From Bubalus kerabau (lineage: Eukaryota > Chordata > Mammalia > Artiodactyla > Bovidae): DNA of 64,000 nucleotides. Under the pieces are notes generated by a model. That model was not told where the DNA came from, made no database searches, and saw only the letters and a list, made by a program, of their open reading frames with translations. The stretch spans positions 56,530,964 to 56,594,963 of the forward strand of contig NC_073632.1 in the NCBI RefSeq assembly GCF_029407905.1, read 5' to 3'. The position numbers and the translations under genes were made by a program. Below are positions 22,186-35,255 of this stretch, piece by piece; position 1 is the stretch's first letter, and every line of letters begins with the position of its first letter.

Positions 22186-24782
22186 CCCAAAATGATGATT
22201 ATTTTTCATAAATCTGTGGACAATTCTGCCTTGTCTCTAAGGGTTATCATTTTTTTCTTCTTATTCGGAACCTGGGACACTACACTGCGATAGTGAGGAG
22301 AAGCAACAGGTCTACGCTCCTCTCTGGTTTCTTCCATGCACTTCCCCTGGGGCTTATTTTGTCTCCTAAATCTCACCCAATTTTCTGCCACAAAATTGCT
22401 TCAATATCCACATCTCCTAAAACTGAAATTCTCCACATTGAGGAGGCACTTTTTGAACCCAATTCTCAAGGGAAAGAAACTTGTATGAGAACAAACTAAA
22501 TTAAATTTAAACTCAAAAATCCAGTTTTTTTTTTGTATTATACATATGGTACTGAACATTAATAAAGTAAAATTTAATTTAATAAAATTTTCCTCAAAGG
22601 AAACCATTTGATCTTTCCCTAACTTTAAGTAGACTTCAAAATTATGACTGATTCCTTTTCTTTTTTTGACTGATTCCTTCTTAATGCTTGTTATGTTTGA
22701 GAGGGTGAGGGTGTAAAAATGATCTCACATTTTGATTTTAGAAGAAAAATGATTATTTTGTGTAGAAAGATATATAGCCTAAATGTCCAGGGCTTTCTCA
22801 AACACAATTCAATGACCATTGTAAAGATATGGTCTCCTTTGGGTCTGGATCTGATAACTGGCCCTAGGGAGAATTTTTAGGATAGCCACATGTGGTTCTA
22901 AGCCATGCTGCTACACTAACCTTGGTGCCTTAATTCTTCCTCTTCAAAGGAGTATTGGGGCCTCAAAGGACTTCAGTGTTGTCCTCATGTTTCACGGGTG
23001 CCCTGGGCTATAATATCCAACCTGAACCTGTAACAGAATTCCCAGGGAAGCTTAGAGAAAGTCTGAAGCTTAAGTTGGAGGCTCACAAAATTAATATGCA
23101 TTTATTAAAGACGTGCTGTGTTGCCCTCCCAGTTTTCCTTCTATTTTCTGTTTGCAGGTAAATGCTCAGTTTACCAATTTATAGGTTCATTTTTCTTCAA
23201 AGGCAACTATTTTAGCAAAATGATTTTGGTACTCTTCCTCTTCTAATAAAATAAAGCAACATAATTTAAAACTTCTAATCCACTTGCAAGACTCTCAGAA
23301 AATACTCAGCTTATAAATCATCATTATTGCTAATTATTTCAAACTTTAAGGACTACCATTATGTTTGCTTCTGTGTCTTTCTTTATGTTTGTTTTCCATG
23401 TGTTTAAAGTGCTAATGACATTCATTGCTTTTGAGATTTATCAGATTAGCACTACCATAACAGTTTATGGTGTTAGATTTTACAAGATTCACTTAATATA
23501 ATTTTAATTATCACTGAAAAATGGCTTCTAGTCATAAAAGTGCTTTAAAAATTATAAGCTAAACCCACGCTAAATTAAAAGTCAAGGCTTGTGCTGTTAA
23601 TAATAATTTTATAAAAGGAGAGCATCACATGGCACAGTAGCTTAAAATTGAAATATTCACATTTTAAAAAACAAAGTACATTTAGAAATATAAAACTGCC
23701 AAATAAAATGGGTTCTTTGTGGTAATGCTTTATGGTATTGTACAAATTGTTACTGGTGTGACAATTACAGGTTATTAGCAATGTGTGTTATTTTAAGAAG
23801 CAAGATTTAGATTGGAATCTTTGCATTTAATCCCTAAATTGTGCTTCCAAAATATTATAACGTGATAGTGAAAACAGTGCAAGAATCAATTCTATGCTAA
23901 GCATTATGAGGATTGTACTTGCATACACAATACACCTAATTTTGAATCACCTACAAATAGAAACTCAATAAAAGCTTTAAGTATTGACTCTGAGAAAACA
24001 ATATTGCCAAAGATCTCTAGAGATTTTGCAAATTTTAAAAATTTTAGAAGCTCCATTTAAGAGGATATTATAAACAAAGTATCAACACTTTATTCCAATC
24101 AAAACCACTATCTAAAAAGGATATCTATTATTTCACATAACTGCTTCATCCTCCCCAAACTTGCTCTAGGATTACCTCTCTAATTCTCCTTAAATTTCTC
24201 CCCCTACCTCTAATTAGGATATTCTCCATTTCTCAATAACCCCCTACTTCCCACCTCAATTTGCACTAGGTCTTATATTAATTTCAATACTTTGTTCAAG
24301 TCTAAGAGTCATAAACAAAACAAAACAAAACCTTCAAGATTACTTATACTTCTTGTCTAGGATTAGACAAGCGTTGAATCCTAAAAGGTTGGACAATGAT
24401 GGCAGGGAATAAGGACATTAGTAACTCAAAGCATGAGATTGTGGATCCAGAGGAAGATATGAAATTTGTAAATGAGTTGATCAAGGGGAAAAAACAGATA
24501 GAACCAGACCATGACCAGTCAAAGGTTCTAGACCATACCTGAATTTCAAGACATCCTTTGAAGCTGGGTGTCAGGCAACAGCATAAGAGCAGGGAGACAA
24601 GTGGCCAGTATTTGAAAATCTGGAAAGAGATACTAGAAAACTATCTTGGAGAAGTTTATTTAGCAACAGAAAATTCTTTCTCTGGAGGGGTAGGGAAGAG
24701 ATGGGTAGCTGGGAGGGATGGATACATCCACATAAGCCCAGGGGAAGCTTGATTATTGGAAACTTGAGGGTGATATAAGCAA
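22186..24782. other. Long repeat-poor AT-rich stretch
   Basis: About 2.6 kb contains only minor runs, such as (AAAAC)3 near 24315 and an A/T-rich block near 22500-22600. Open frames are short and without motifs. At 23130-23165 a pyrimidine tract is followed by 'tgtttgcaggtaaatg', which looks like a splice acceptor and donor side by side. Without an exon this is most likely coincidence. Confidence 0.35.
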
Positions 24783-24834
24783 GGTATGATGCTGTAAAGA
24801 GCAATATTGCATAGGAACCTGGAATGTTAGGTCC

Positions 24835-25422
24835 ATGAATCAAGGCAAATTGGAAGTGGTCAAACAGGAGAAGGCAAGAGTGAACGTCAACATTCTAGGA
24901 ATCAGTGAACTAAGATGGACTGGAATGGGTGAATTTAACTCAGATGACCATTATATCTACTACTGTGGGCAGGAATCCCTTAGAAGAAATGGAGTAACTA
25001 TCATAGTCATCAAAAGAGTCCAAAATGCAGTACTTGGATGCAATCTAAAAAATGACAGAATAATCTCTGTTCATTTCCAAGGCAAACCATTCAATATCAC
25101 AGTAATCCAAGTCTATGCCCTGACCAGTAACGCTGAAGGAGCTGAAGTTCAATGGCTCTACGAAGACCAACAGGACATTTTAGAACTAATACCCCCAAAA
25201 GATGTCCTTTTCATTATAGGGGACTGGAATGCAAAAGTAGGAAGTCAAGAAATACCCGGAGTAACAGGCAAATTTGGGCTTAGAGTACAGAATGAAGCAG
25301 GGCATAGGCTAATAGTTTTGCCAACAGAATGCACTGGTCATAGCAAACACCCTCTTCCAACAACACAAAAGAAGACTCTATACATGGACATCACCAGATG
25401 GTCAACACTGAAATCAGATTGA
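24835..25422 (+). pseudogene. BovB endonuclease-domain frame (195 codons)
   Basis: An apurinic-type (APE-like) endonuclease domain, which in LINEs nicks target DNA to prime reverse transcription. Visible motifs are SELRW (Glu 25, the expected catalytic Glu) and GDWNAKVG (residues 129-136, the conserved GDxN). The first Met used here lies inside the domain's N-terminal strand. The native frame is lost at about residue 161. The SDH motif of this family appears downstream only in another frame (near 25496, tcagatcatgaa). The product would be a non-functional fragment. Confidence 0.85.
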
Positions 25423-26033
25423 TTATATTCTTTGCAGCCAAAGATGGAGAAGCTCTATACAGTTAACAAAAACAAGACCAGGAGCTGACTGTGGTTCAGA
25501 TCATGAACTCCTTATTGCCAAATTCAGACTTAAATTGAAGAAAGTAGGGAAAACTACTAGACTATTCAGGTATGACATAAATCAAATCCCTTACAATTAT
25601 ACAGTGGAAGTGAGAAATAGATTTAAGGGACTAGATCTGATAGACAGAGTGCCTGATGAACTATGAAGGGAAGTTTGTGACATTGTACAAGAGACAGGAA
25701 TCAAGACCATCCTCAAGAAAAAGAAATGCAAAAAAGCAAAATGGCTGTCTGAGGAGGCCTTATAAATAGCTAAGAAAAGAAGAGAAGCCAAAAGCAAAGG
25801 AGAAAAGGAAAGATATATGCATTTGATTGAAGAGTTCCAAAGAATAGAAGGAGAGATAAGAAAGCCTTCCTCAGTGATCAATGCAAAGAAATGGAGGAAA
25901 ACAATAGAATAGGAAAGACTAGAGATCTCTTCAAGAATATTAGAAATGCCAAGGGAACATTTCATGCAAACATGGGCTCAATAGAGGACAGAAATGGTAT
26001 GGATCTAAGAGAAGCAGAAGATATTAAGAAGAG

Positions 26034-27008
26034 ATGGCAAGAATACACAGAACTATACAAAAAAAAGATCTTCATGACCTAAATAATCACAATGCTGTGA
26101 TCACTTACCTAGAGCCAGACATCCTGGAATGTGAAGTCAAGTGGGCCTTAGGAAGCATCACTATGAACAAAGGTAGTGGAGGTGATGGAATTCCAGTTGA
26201 GCTATTTCAAATCCTAAAAGATGGTACTGTTAAAGTGCTGCACTCAATATGTCAGCAAATTTGGAAAACTCAGCAGTGGCCACAGGACTGGAAAAGGTCA
26301 GTGTTCATTCTAATCCCAAAGAAAGGCAATGACAAAGAATGCTCAAACTACCACACAATTGCACTCATCTCACAAGCTAGTAAAGTAATGCTCAAAAATC
26401 TCCAAGCCAGGCTTCAGCAGTACATGAACTGTGAACTTCCAGATGTTCAAGCTGGTTTTAGAAAAGGCAGAGGAACCAGAGATCAAATTGCCAACATCTG
26501 CTGGATCATCAAAAAAGCAAGAGAGTTCCAGAAAAACATCTATTTCTGCTTTATTGGCTATGCCAAAGCCTTTGACTGTGTGGATAACAATAAACTGTGG
26601 AAAATTCTGAAAGAGATGGGAATACCAGACCACCTGACCTGCCTCTTGAGAAACCTGTATGCAGGTCAAGAAGCAACAGTTAGAACTGGACATGGAACAA
26701 CAGATTGGTTCCAAATAGGAAAAGGAGTATGTCAAGGCTGTATATTGCCACCCTGCTTATTTAACTTCTATGCAGAGTACATCATGAGAAACGCTGGACT
26801 GGAGGAAGCACAAGCTGGAATCAAGATTGCTGGGAGAAATATCAATAACCTCAGATATGTAGATGACACCACCCTTATGGCAGAAAGTGAAGAAGAACTA
26901 AAGAGCCTCTTGATGAAAGTGAAAGAGGAGAGTAAAAAAGTTGGCTTAATGCTCAACATTCAGAAAACTAAGATCATGGCATCCAGTCAATCACTTCATG
27001 GCAAATAG
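26034..27008 (+). pseudogene. BovB reverse transcriptase frame (324 codons), catalytic change
   Basis: An open frame through the RT domain. Motif A reads FIGYAKAFD, with Gly 175 where the neighbouring copy has Asp (GGC for GAC). Motif C reads YVDD (residues 275-278) in place of YADD. The motif A change should abolish catalysis even though the frame is long. The frame ends by frameshift just after the RT core (ASSQSLHGK then stop). The next in-frame block of the element continues at 27020-27256 with RYxx/ESW-type C-terminal sequence. Confidence 0.87.
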
Positions 27009-27637
27009 ATGGGGAAGCAGTGGAAATAGTGGCTGACTTTATTTTTCTGGGCTTCAAAGTCACTGCAGATGGTGACTGCAGCCATGAAATTAAAAGAAGC
27101 TTACTCCTTGTAAGGAAAGTTATGACCAACCTAGATAGCATATTCAAAAGCAGAGACATTACTTTGCCAACAAAGGTCTGTCTAGTCAAGGCTCTGGTTT
27201 TTCCAGTGGTCATGTATGGATGTGAGAGTTGGACTATGAAGAAAGCTAAGCACTGAAGAATTGATGCTTTTGAACTGTGGTGTTGGGGAAGACTCTTGAG
27301 AGTCCCTTGGACTGCAAGGAGATCCAACCAGTCCATCCTAAAGGAAATCAGTCCTGGGTGTTCATTGGAAGGACTGATGTTGAAGCTGAAACTCCAAAAT
27401 TTTGGCCACCTGATATGAAGAGCTGACTTATTTGAAAAGACCCTGATGCTGGGAAAGATTGAAGGCAGGAGGAGAAGGGCACAACAGGATGAGATGGTTA
27501 GATGGCATCACCGACTCAATGGACATGGGTTTGGGTAAACTCCGGGAGCTGGGGATGGACAGGGAGGCCTGGCGTGCTGTAGTTCATGGGGTTGCAGAGA
27601 GTCAGACATGACTGAGTGATTGAACTGAACTGAACTG

Positions 27638-29439
27638 AGGCATCAGAATTTACCTCCTGATTTACAAAACAGGAATTCAAGAAGTGGGTATGGTGCTGAG
27701 GCCAGAGTGGAGGCAAACACCCTAGGAACTAGAGTGGACTAAGGTCTTGAGCAGGAATAATCCTACACTGGGATTAGGGAGCTCCAGTCATAAACAGGAG
27801 AAAAGTTTTCCTTAACTCAGTAAAAAACTGACTCCCTAGGAAAAATCAGGACAGAAAAACAAAAATTCCCAAGCCATTTCAGGTGACCCTTGTCATTTCA
27901 GCATTGGAAACATGAAGTCTTACTCACTGGACTGCCAGGGATGTTGCCTTCCGTGTCATTTCTGAAATCCATATGTGTGGATCCTTAGTGGTGGATGGAA
28001 CACTTTCACAATAACTGGGTTTCCATTTGTGAGGCTGAAGCCTAGAAGACCACTGCCCTCCTTCCTCATGGAGCTTTCCACTTGCCCCTATCTTTCCTTC
28101 TGAACTCCTGCAGTAATTATTATTTCCCTCATTAATTTAACATTTAGAATATGCTACCAGTGTATGACTTTAAAAATATATTCATGTTCATGAACTCCCT
28201 TTCCTCTGAAGTCTGAGACAATATTTTAAATCTCTTTACCCTTTATTTCCCAGGAGGCTGGCACACTGGGTATTGATAACAGTTTGCAGATGATGGTGAG
28301 TTTATAAAACTGGATGAGGGGAGTTGGCAAAGACACTGATTTTGAAAATTCAAAACGTCCAAAACGTCCAACAACTCTGAGGCAAAGGGGTAAGCTTATT
28401 TACCTTGAAAACCAGATATTGCTCCAGTGAGCTTCCAAATATCAGATAAACAGCTGTTCAGATTAACCAGATAAACTTTAAATCATTGCCAAGAGAATCT
28501 CACAGTTCTCAATATGATGAGAGAGGGAGGGAGGGCGGGAGGAGGGGGTAAGAAAAAGAAAGTGTGCAGTATGATTAACTTAAAATTGTTTAAATGAGTA
28601 GAGTTTTTATAATCATCTTTCAAATACTTATAGAAAAAGTGATTAAATGCATTGAAAAGAGAACATTTTAAGAGGCTTTAAAAGTGTATGATTAAGATGA
28701 AATGAATGGAAAGAAGAAAAAGGAAATGAGGCTCGAAATCAGGAAAGATTTTGGTAGCAGAGCCATTATCCTGGAGTACATAGAAGCAGAGAGCAGGATT
28801 AAAGATACTGTGAACAGATAAACTTCTCATTGCCCCAGAGAACAGACTAGATTTCTGAGTCAATCTTTTCCCATCCAACTAGCGAGATACTTTGTGAACT
28901 AATTGGTACTATTGTGGTTCTGAAAACACTTGCTCTCGTCTTGCTTGTAAGAGTGTCTGCATTTATGAAAGAATTGATGGTTTTCTATCTCAGGATCATA
29001 TCTTCGTTTCTTTTCTGCTGGTAGTGGCTCATACACTCAGAGTCATTCAACAAGCAAACATGCATACAAACACTTACACAGCAGGAAAATGAGTAATCTG
29101 TGTTCCATGTAGCTTTGAGATATGGACTGAAGAGATACCTTATTTGCAACTTCTTGAATACTGACATGACTTACCTATGATCTTGTCGACACTAAATGGA
29201 AAGATAGTCACCAGCCCCAGAGTTGTCTCACCCGCTGGCCTCAGTGATTGACATATCTGTGCTTGTGGGGATGGAAGCTCCACCCACCTCAATTCCCAAT
29301 TGAGGAGGGGCAGATGCATGACAATGGCAAGTTACTAAGGGGAACAGGGAACAAGAGACACACTTGTAAAATACACTCAAGTGTGACAGAGCCATATAAT
29401 CTACCCTGCAAGCAGCAGTGAAGGTAGATCTTAGAATGT
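27638..29439. other. Unique DNA, no gene seen
   Basis: No recognised repeat apart from a purine-rich low-complexity tract (gagagagggagggagggcgg, about 28519-28551). That tract has G-runs (ggg repeated) which might form a weak G-quadruplex. Open frames are short. Confidence 0.4.
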
Positions 29440-29610
29440 AAATTCATAGACTATTACACTGGAAGGAACCTTAGCGCTCTCCCAGAACACCCTAACTTGC
29501 CCTCCTTGTATGAAGAATTTGAGGCCCCGTGAAGGTAAATGAATTGCCTAGGGTCATATGCCTACTTAGCAATGGTGGGTCAAGTAGCATTACAGATTTG
29601 TGGAGCCAAG
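29440..29610 (+). repeat. MIR-like ancient SINE
   Basis: The wording 'ctggaaggaaccttagcgct', then 'gaatttgaggccccgtgaag' and 'ttgcctagggtcatatgcc', resembles the MIR-type sequence 'gagatgaggaaactgaggcc...ttgcccaaggtcac'. It is heavily diverged, so this is a tentative call. Confidence 0.45.
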
Positions 29611-29765
29611 GCTCGGAGTGACACAGTCTTAAGGGCAGTTTGCTAACCAATTCCTGCAAAAAATTTCATGTAAAAACAAGGGTAAGACTTTATGCATGAA
29701 TAATGGAAGTGTGCGTTAGCTGCCAATAACTTTTTAAAATTCCTTTCAATTATATAGATGTTGGT

Positions 29766-30053
29766 AGTGACATCTTCTGGAGAAGGCAATGGCACCCCAC
29801 TCCAGGACTCTTGCCTGGAAAATCCCATGGACAGAGGAGCCTGGTAGGCTGCAGTCCCTAACTGAGGGTTGGACATGACTGAGCGACTTCACTTTTACTT
29901 TTCACTTTCTTGAATTGGAGAAGGAAGTGGCAACCCACTCCAGTGTTCTTGCCTGGAGAATCCCAGGGACGGGGAGCCTGGTGGGCTGCCATCTATGGGG
30001 TCGCACAGAGTCGGACACAACTGAAGTGACTTAGCAGTAGCAGTGACATCTTC
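29766..30053 (+). mobile_element. BOV-A2 dimeric SINE with 12-bp TSD
   Basis: The body 29778-30041 has monomer 1 (tggagaaggcaatggcaccc), a linker 'ttttacttttcactttcttg' and monomer 2 (ggagaaggaagtggcaaccc ... ctgaagtgacttagcagtag). A perfect TSD agtgacatcttc occurs at 29766-29777 and 30042-30053. It is a complete insertion into otherwise unique DNA. Confidence 0.95.
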
Positions 30054-31851
30054 AAAGAGGAGAGAGTATCACATAACAGTACACAAACTGAGTAAAAGCA
30101 CTATTGTCTTCACTCAAATCTCTCACCTAACAATAGTTGCCCTAACAATTGAACTCAGCAGCTTTGATCTACATAGAGGAAACCCTGGCAAAAGCACTAT
30201 GCTTCCAGTTTAAAAAATCACCTGCCTCCACTTCATTCTGTTAGTCTCCTAAGCACACTTTTATTCATTCATTCATTCACCCGCTCATTCAATGAACATT
30301 GTGTTCCAGACACCATCCCAGGTTACAGGAATAAGAAGGTAACAAAATAGAAAAGTTCTTTTCATCACTGGACTTAAATTCTGGTGGATACAATAAAGCA
30401 GAGTAGACAAAATACCACATGGCTTTTATGAGGATGCACACTTATAGCTTAAACTATCTCTTAAAAAAGGAAAGAGAGGTTCTCCTGAATGATCTTCTAC
30501 TGTCTTTTAGAACCTTATCGTTTTCCATCTGTCAGATTAATTTCTAGATATTAGAAATATAATCATAACTGAGAATTTAAACATCTCCAATATTACAAAC
30601 TCCCATTCAAAGAGCGAAACCATAATATCCAAGTACAGTGCTTTTTCTCTTTTTTCACTGGGGAGTCCCATTTCCATTTTCTATAAAGAATCACCATTCC
30701 TGCCTCTCATCTCAGAATAATAAATTATTTTAGGGAAACGTGTAAAACAATTCATTCAGTAATCCAAGAACTAGTCAGTCCTTATCAAGTTCAAGGTGAC
30801 TTCAGTTCCCTTCTATCCTCCTTCCATTGCTCTCTTTCTCATGTTCCTCCCTCCAGCACTTGTGTGACACCCAGGGCTCTGTAAATGAAGGACTTACTTT
30901 AATGGGGACAAGAAGACACCTTCCTCTTGACCCCTTCCCTGGAGCCCAGCAGATGGAAAATGTACCAGTTTTGTTTTCTGAAGCTGATCAATATAGATCC
31001 ATACCCTGCATGTAACTCAGATCAGGTAAATGTGAAAATAAATGAGAAAATAAAATACTATAATCTCAAATATTCCATTCCTTGCCATTTTGGTATAAGT
31101 GGTCTGGTGGACAAAAGATTTAACACAGAAGAAACTAAGATTAAAAACGTGTGATACAATCATTAAATAGGTTGCTTATTCTAAAATACAATTACTAAAA
31201 TTTTCTGTGCCCTCTAATTCCACTCTCTGAAACCTGATTTCCTGAAAAATATTAAATCACTGTGAAGTGACATATTATTCATAGGAAATGTTGCCAACTA
31301 AACAACGTATCAATATTCAAGTTTAATTTTTTTTTAATTTCATGTTTTTATTTATTGCTCCTGAGAAATACTTTTGTGCTTCTGAAACCATAGAAAAACG
31401 TAGGGGTCTGTGCTTTTCTTAATCAACAAATATTTACGTGGTAAATAGAATGCCTTTGGTCAAGAACTTGCATGTTGATTTGCATGCTGATGAAAATTTA
31501 AATAGCTGATTAAACTCCTCCAACACAGGATTTATAATGGATGCCACTATCATTTTGTAAAGTAATTTAATGCATATTTAGTACAATTTTATGTGCTATC
31601 TTTTCAGAAGGAGACCCAGCTGTGATTCTGCAAGTGTAAGAAAGACAGCCGTTGGTATAAGGGCAGCAGTTTGTTGAGATTTGTGTGAAGAAGGTCTTCT
31701 GATCCTTGCTTCACTAGAAAGACATAATTGTAGCTTTGGAAAAACTCCAAGATGTTGCTACTAGATATTGTATGCATTTTGAGTACAGCAGACAAACAAA
31801 TGTAATATTCAATACTCAAGGACTTAAAAAATCTATTTGGAAGTTCCTACT
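30054..31851. other. Unique DNA with one ancient repeat
   Basis: No gene is supported. 30262-30410 (attcattcattcattcaccc, then 'ttccagacaccatcccaggt') resembles the ancient repeat seen at 19545-19720. The rest is AT-rich with short motif-less open frames. Confidence 0.4.
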
Positions 31852-32079
31852 GCTAATTCTTCCTTGGTAGCTCAGACGGTAAAGCATCTGCCTATAATGC
31901 GGAAGACCTGGGTTCAATCCCTGGGTCGGGAAGATCCTCTGGAGAAGGAAATGGCAACCCACTCCAGTACTCTTGCCTGGAAAATCCCATGGACGGAGGA
32001 CCGTGGTAGGCTACAGTCCATGGGGTCCCAAAGAGTTGGACACGACTGAGCGACGTCACTCACTCACTCACCGCTAATT
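31852..32079 (+). mobile_element. Bov-tA SINE, probable 7-bp TSD
   Basis: The body 31859-32072 has head (cttccttggtagctcagacg), B-box-like ggttcaatccc, core and complete tail (gttggacacgactgagcgac), followed by (CACT)n. The short direct repeat gctaatt flanks it at 31852-31858 and 32073-32079. Low divergence suggests a young copy. Confidence 0.92.
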
Positions 32080-33807
32080 AGATAAACACATCTAAAGGAG
32101 GACACACGCCTATGGCATAGCCCTAGACTAGGGAGGAGCAAGTGAGCCTACGACTCAAGACTGTTGCCTGGAAGAGTCACACCTTATAATGTGCACATGT
32201 GTGCATGCATGGCCCCATGAAGACTAACTAGCATCACTGTTTTACCACTGTGTGAATGAACCATAATACTAAGGTCCATCTTAATTAAGTCAAACAAAAA
32301 TTCTTCTCCTAATTTCCAAAGATTTTACTTTCATCAGAAATTATCCCTGAACTCTCTTAATTCTCAATATTAACAATAATTGACTTGATTTTAATAATAA
32401 TTTGCTAAAATTATTATAATTTCTCACTTTATGTTCTCCTAAGGTAGTAGAAGGTTCAGATCAGTTTTTGCCTGGAAACCATGGAAGTCACATACTTCAC
32501 AGAGAGACAAAAGGAAGATAGAAACCAAAATAAAGGATGGAAAATATATTTTCAGATGAGAGTTAAAATGAATCTAACTAATGTTGTCCTATAATTTATT
32601 TCAAGCTGTCTTAAGTCTGCACCAGGAATGTATTCTCAATTTTTGTGGCCTTTTATGAGGAGAAAAGGCTTACTCAGTGTATCATATTTTGCATGTTTTC
32701 TTTCTGTTGCTTTTAATGAAAATGTTATCAAATTGTTGCAGTGCATTCTGGCATCACTGACTCATGGTGTTTGGCCTGTGTGTGCATGCCTGAAGCAGCC
32801 TTCTTGTAAGCACCTGAAATCTGTTAGCACCAATTCCCCACCCAAGAAGCATAATAAATACGTCAGTCCTCTGAACCTCATTTAGGTTGACATGTTTAGA
32901 CTATTAACTAAAAATATGCCATTTCTTTCCTCTTTTTAAATGAAATCCAAGATTAGCTGTAGAAATGGAAAATAATTGGGGAAAACTGGTCTAGAAAATA
33001 ATACTGTTTAACAAAATAATATTTGAGAAACATTAATACTTGGTAATAAAAGGAGTGTAATAAAGGTGCCATGTGCTATCTCTGTCATTCCTTCAATCTG
33101 ATGCTCTGTAGGGAAAGACAGAGTTGGGAGGAAGGAGAACCACACACATTCACTTTTTAAAATGGGAAAATGAGCTATAAAGAGAACAAAGATATATATA
33201 TTAATATATTTTTAAGTTGGGTTTATATTACTATAAGAAAAGGCACTCGAGTCTTGGGAACTTCCACAAGAGTTAGTGAGTTTAGTAATCTGGATATCTA
33301 GGAATCAATCCTTTCAGTCTAGTGCTTGAAACCAAAAGGTAACCAGAGGGAGCCAAGGGAAAGGTCTAGAGCTTCAATTTATCAAATCTTAGCTAAACTC
33401 TCAGAGGAGCTCCAACATTATAATTTTGGAGTCTATACTTAATAACCACTGTTCACTTTTTCAGTGTTTGTGTACTTGTTTATGCTTTTTAAGCAGGAGC
33501 CAAGAGGGAAGAAAAACATTCTTTCAATAGCCCTCCAACTGAGTTCAGTTTTACTGGAATGCAGAGAAGGAGCAGGGGAGAGCAAAGAAGAGGGACAGAC
33601 CTAAATAACTTTCCTTCCAGATAAATCAGGAAACTGAGTCAGAATCTGGAGAGTGTTGCTCAAAGTACATCAACTTTAGAGACTGATGTAGAGATTTCCA
33701 CCACTGAGATCAAAGAGTGGTTAAAGACTCTTAAAAGCACTGAGGTAAGAAATTGAAGTCATTGTTTTTCATCTCTGAATTGTTTTCACAGATTAAACAA
33801 TATGCAC
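32080..33807. other. Unique AT-rich DNA, no gene seen
   Basis: No recognised repeat or gene. An 85-codon open frame (32628-32885, plus strand) has no motif that I recognise. A short AT run is present at about 33190-33213. Confidence 0.4.
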
Positions 33808-34046
33808 TCTTGAAATGTGGGCTTCCCCAGTGGCTCAGTAGTAAAGCATCTGCCTGCAATGCAGAAGACCTAGGAGATGCGGGTTCACTCCCTGGGTAGG
33901 AAAGATCCCCTGGAGAAGGAAATGGCAACCCACTCCAATATTCTTGCTTGGAAAATCTCATGGACAGAGGAGCCTGGTGGGCTGCCGTCCCCGGGGTTGC
34001 AAAGAGTCAGACACAACTGAGCACACATGCACATATCTTGAAATGT
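33808..34046 (+). mobile_element. Bov-tA SINE with 11-bp TSD
   Basis: The body 33819-34035 has head (gggcttccccagtggctcag), core (ggagaaggaaatggcaaccc) and tail (gagtcagacacaactgagca). A perfect TSD tcttgaaatgt occurs at 33808-33818 and 34036-34046. A small extra segment (aggagatgc, near 33875) lies in the head region. Confidence 0.94.
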
Positions 34047-35093
34047 ATATACAATGGAAATGTCAGATACAGGCGAATTCAGAACTCAAAATAACATTAA
34101 ATTGTTTAGCAGTTTGCAATTTTGCATTACAAGCTTCATTGCTCCATTTCACCAACCAACTTCAACCCACAGCTTAGCAAGTATCTCTTGAAGCTCTACT
34201 ATTCATCTAGCTTTGAACCATGAATACAGGCGATGGATAAAAAAAAGTAAACAACTGTGAAGATGGTTTACACCCAAGAGAAATCGACAGTTTTAGTTGA
34301 CATCTATATCCAGAGTTTCCCTACTGATTACAAGAAAGTTTGTTCCCTGTTCTAAGTGGACATGAAATAGAGCTTTATCAAAGGGATTTTTATGAAGAGT
34401 ACAATTCAGCAGCAGGCTGAACCAATTGAATTGACTTTTCTAGTTTTGAATTCATGTTAATAAAAAGACTTTTTATAGTTATTAAGAGTTAGAGTAATAG
34501 ATTGTTTTGTGCCCTCTTGAGCCACAGATTCAGACAATGAGTTTTCTACTCTAAATTGAGTGAGTCCTACAATTGACATTATATCTTTGCTGTTATCCCT
34601 GTACCTGCCTTTTGTTTTGTTTTTTGACAAGCAACTGTGATTGAATAAGGCAGTTAACTGGTGTGTGAATACTACTGCTGGAAATGCTACATAGACACAA
34701 GGGAGGATTATCAAACTAGAATTGTGATGTAAGTTTTAGAACAGCTTGAGGAATATTCAAGACAAAGGTCAAAGAAATAGGCAGTGAAAATCAACATGCA
34801 TTTAGGGATTGGAGGAAGCTTAACTTAATAAGGGCACTACATAATTATTGCAGCTGGGGAGGACACATCAACAAATGCTCCACCAAGAGTAGCTGGAAGA
34901 ATGTATGGGTGGAGGTGTATCAGGACATCAGGGATTTGAAGAGAAGAGTAATTACTAATGTGAGCTTCCAGGAGCAAGACTTAGCAGACCTTCACTATAG
35001 CATCCCCATAGAGAAAGGATATAATTTGAGTTCCCACCACTAGGGCCTGACTGCATTTTCTGAGCAAGTTTCTAGCTAGGTATTCCCAGTGGT
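34047..35093. other. Unique DNA, no gene seen
   Basis: No repeat or gene was recognised. Open frames are short and motif-less. Confidence 0.4.
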
Positions 35094-35221
35094 TGGAGAA
35101 GAAAATGGCAGCCCACTCCAGTATGCTTGCATGGGGAGTCCCACGGATAGAAGAGCCTGGTGGGCTACATTCCATGGGGTCACAGAGTCAGACATGACTG
35201 AGCAACTACTGCTACTACTAT
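35094..35221 (+). mobile_element. Bov-A monomer SINE fragment
   Basis: A single Bov-A unit runs from 'ggagaagaaaatggcagccc' to the tail 'gtcagacatgactgagcaac', ending in a short (CTA)n run. There is no tRNA-like head and no second monomer, so it is either a BOV-A2 half or a truncated Bov-tA. Confidence 0.88.
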
Positions 35222-35255
35222 GCTTGATGGTAAAAAGCTTTTGAACATGTATTCT

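Larger units (their letters stand above)
24783..27637 (+). mobile_element. BovB, longest copy (about 2.86 kb)
   Basis: It starts near 'gatgctgtaaagagcaatat', in the region that precedes the endonuclease domain. It runs through EN and RT to the 3' terminus with the (ctgaa)n tail (gaactgaactgaactgag). It is shorter than a full BovB of about 3.2 kb. Breaks visible: a 2-base loss near 25315 (atagttttgcc; other BovB have atagagttttgcc), a TGA in place of Trp near 25664, a TAA in place of Gln near 25761, and a frameshift near 26990. It is inactive. No clear TSD was found. Confidence 0.93.

Noticed and set aside
23130..23165. Pyrimidine tract with tgtttgcaggtaaatg, like a splice acceptor beside a donor
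   Set aside because: Without an exon between the sites and without coding sequence nearby, a chance match is more likely than a micro-exon or recursive splice site. Recursive splicing could be reconsidered if the window proves to be intronic.
28519..28551. G-rich purine tract as a regulatory G-quadruplex
   Set aside because: The G-runs are short and irregular, with no promoter or gene nearby, so I treat it as low-complexity sequence.
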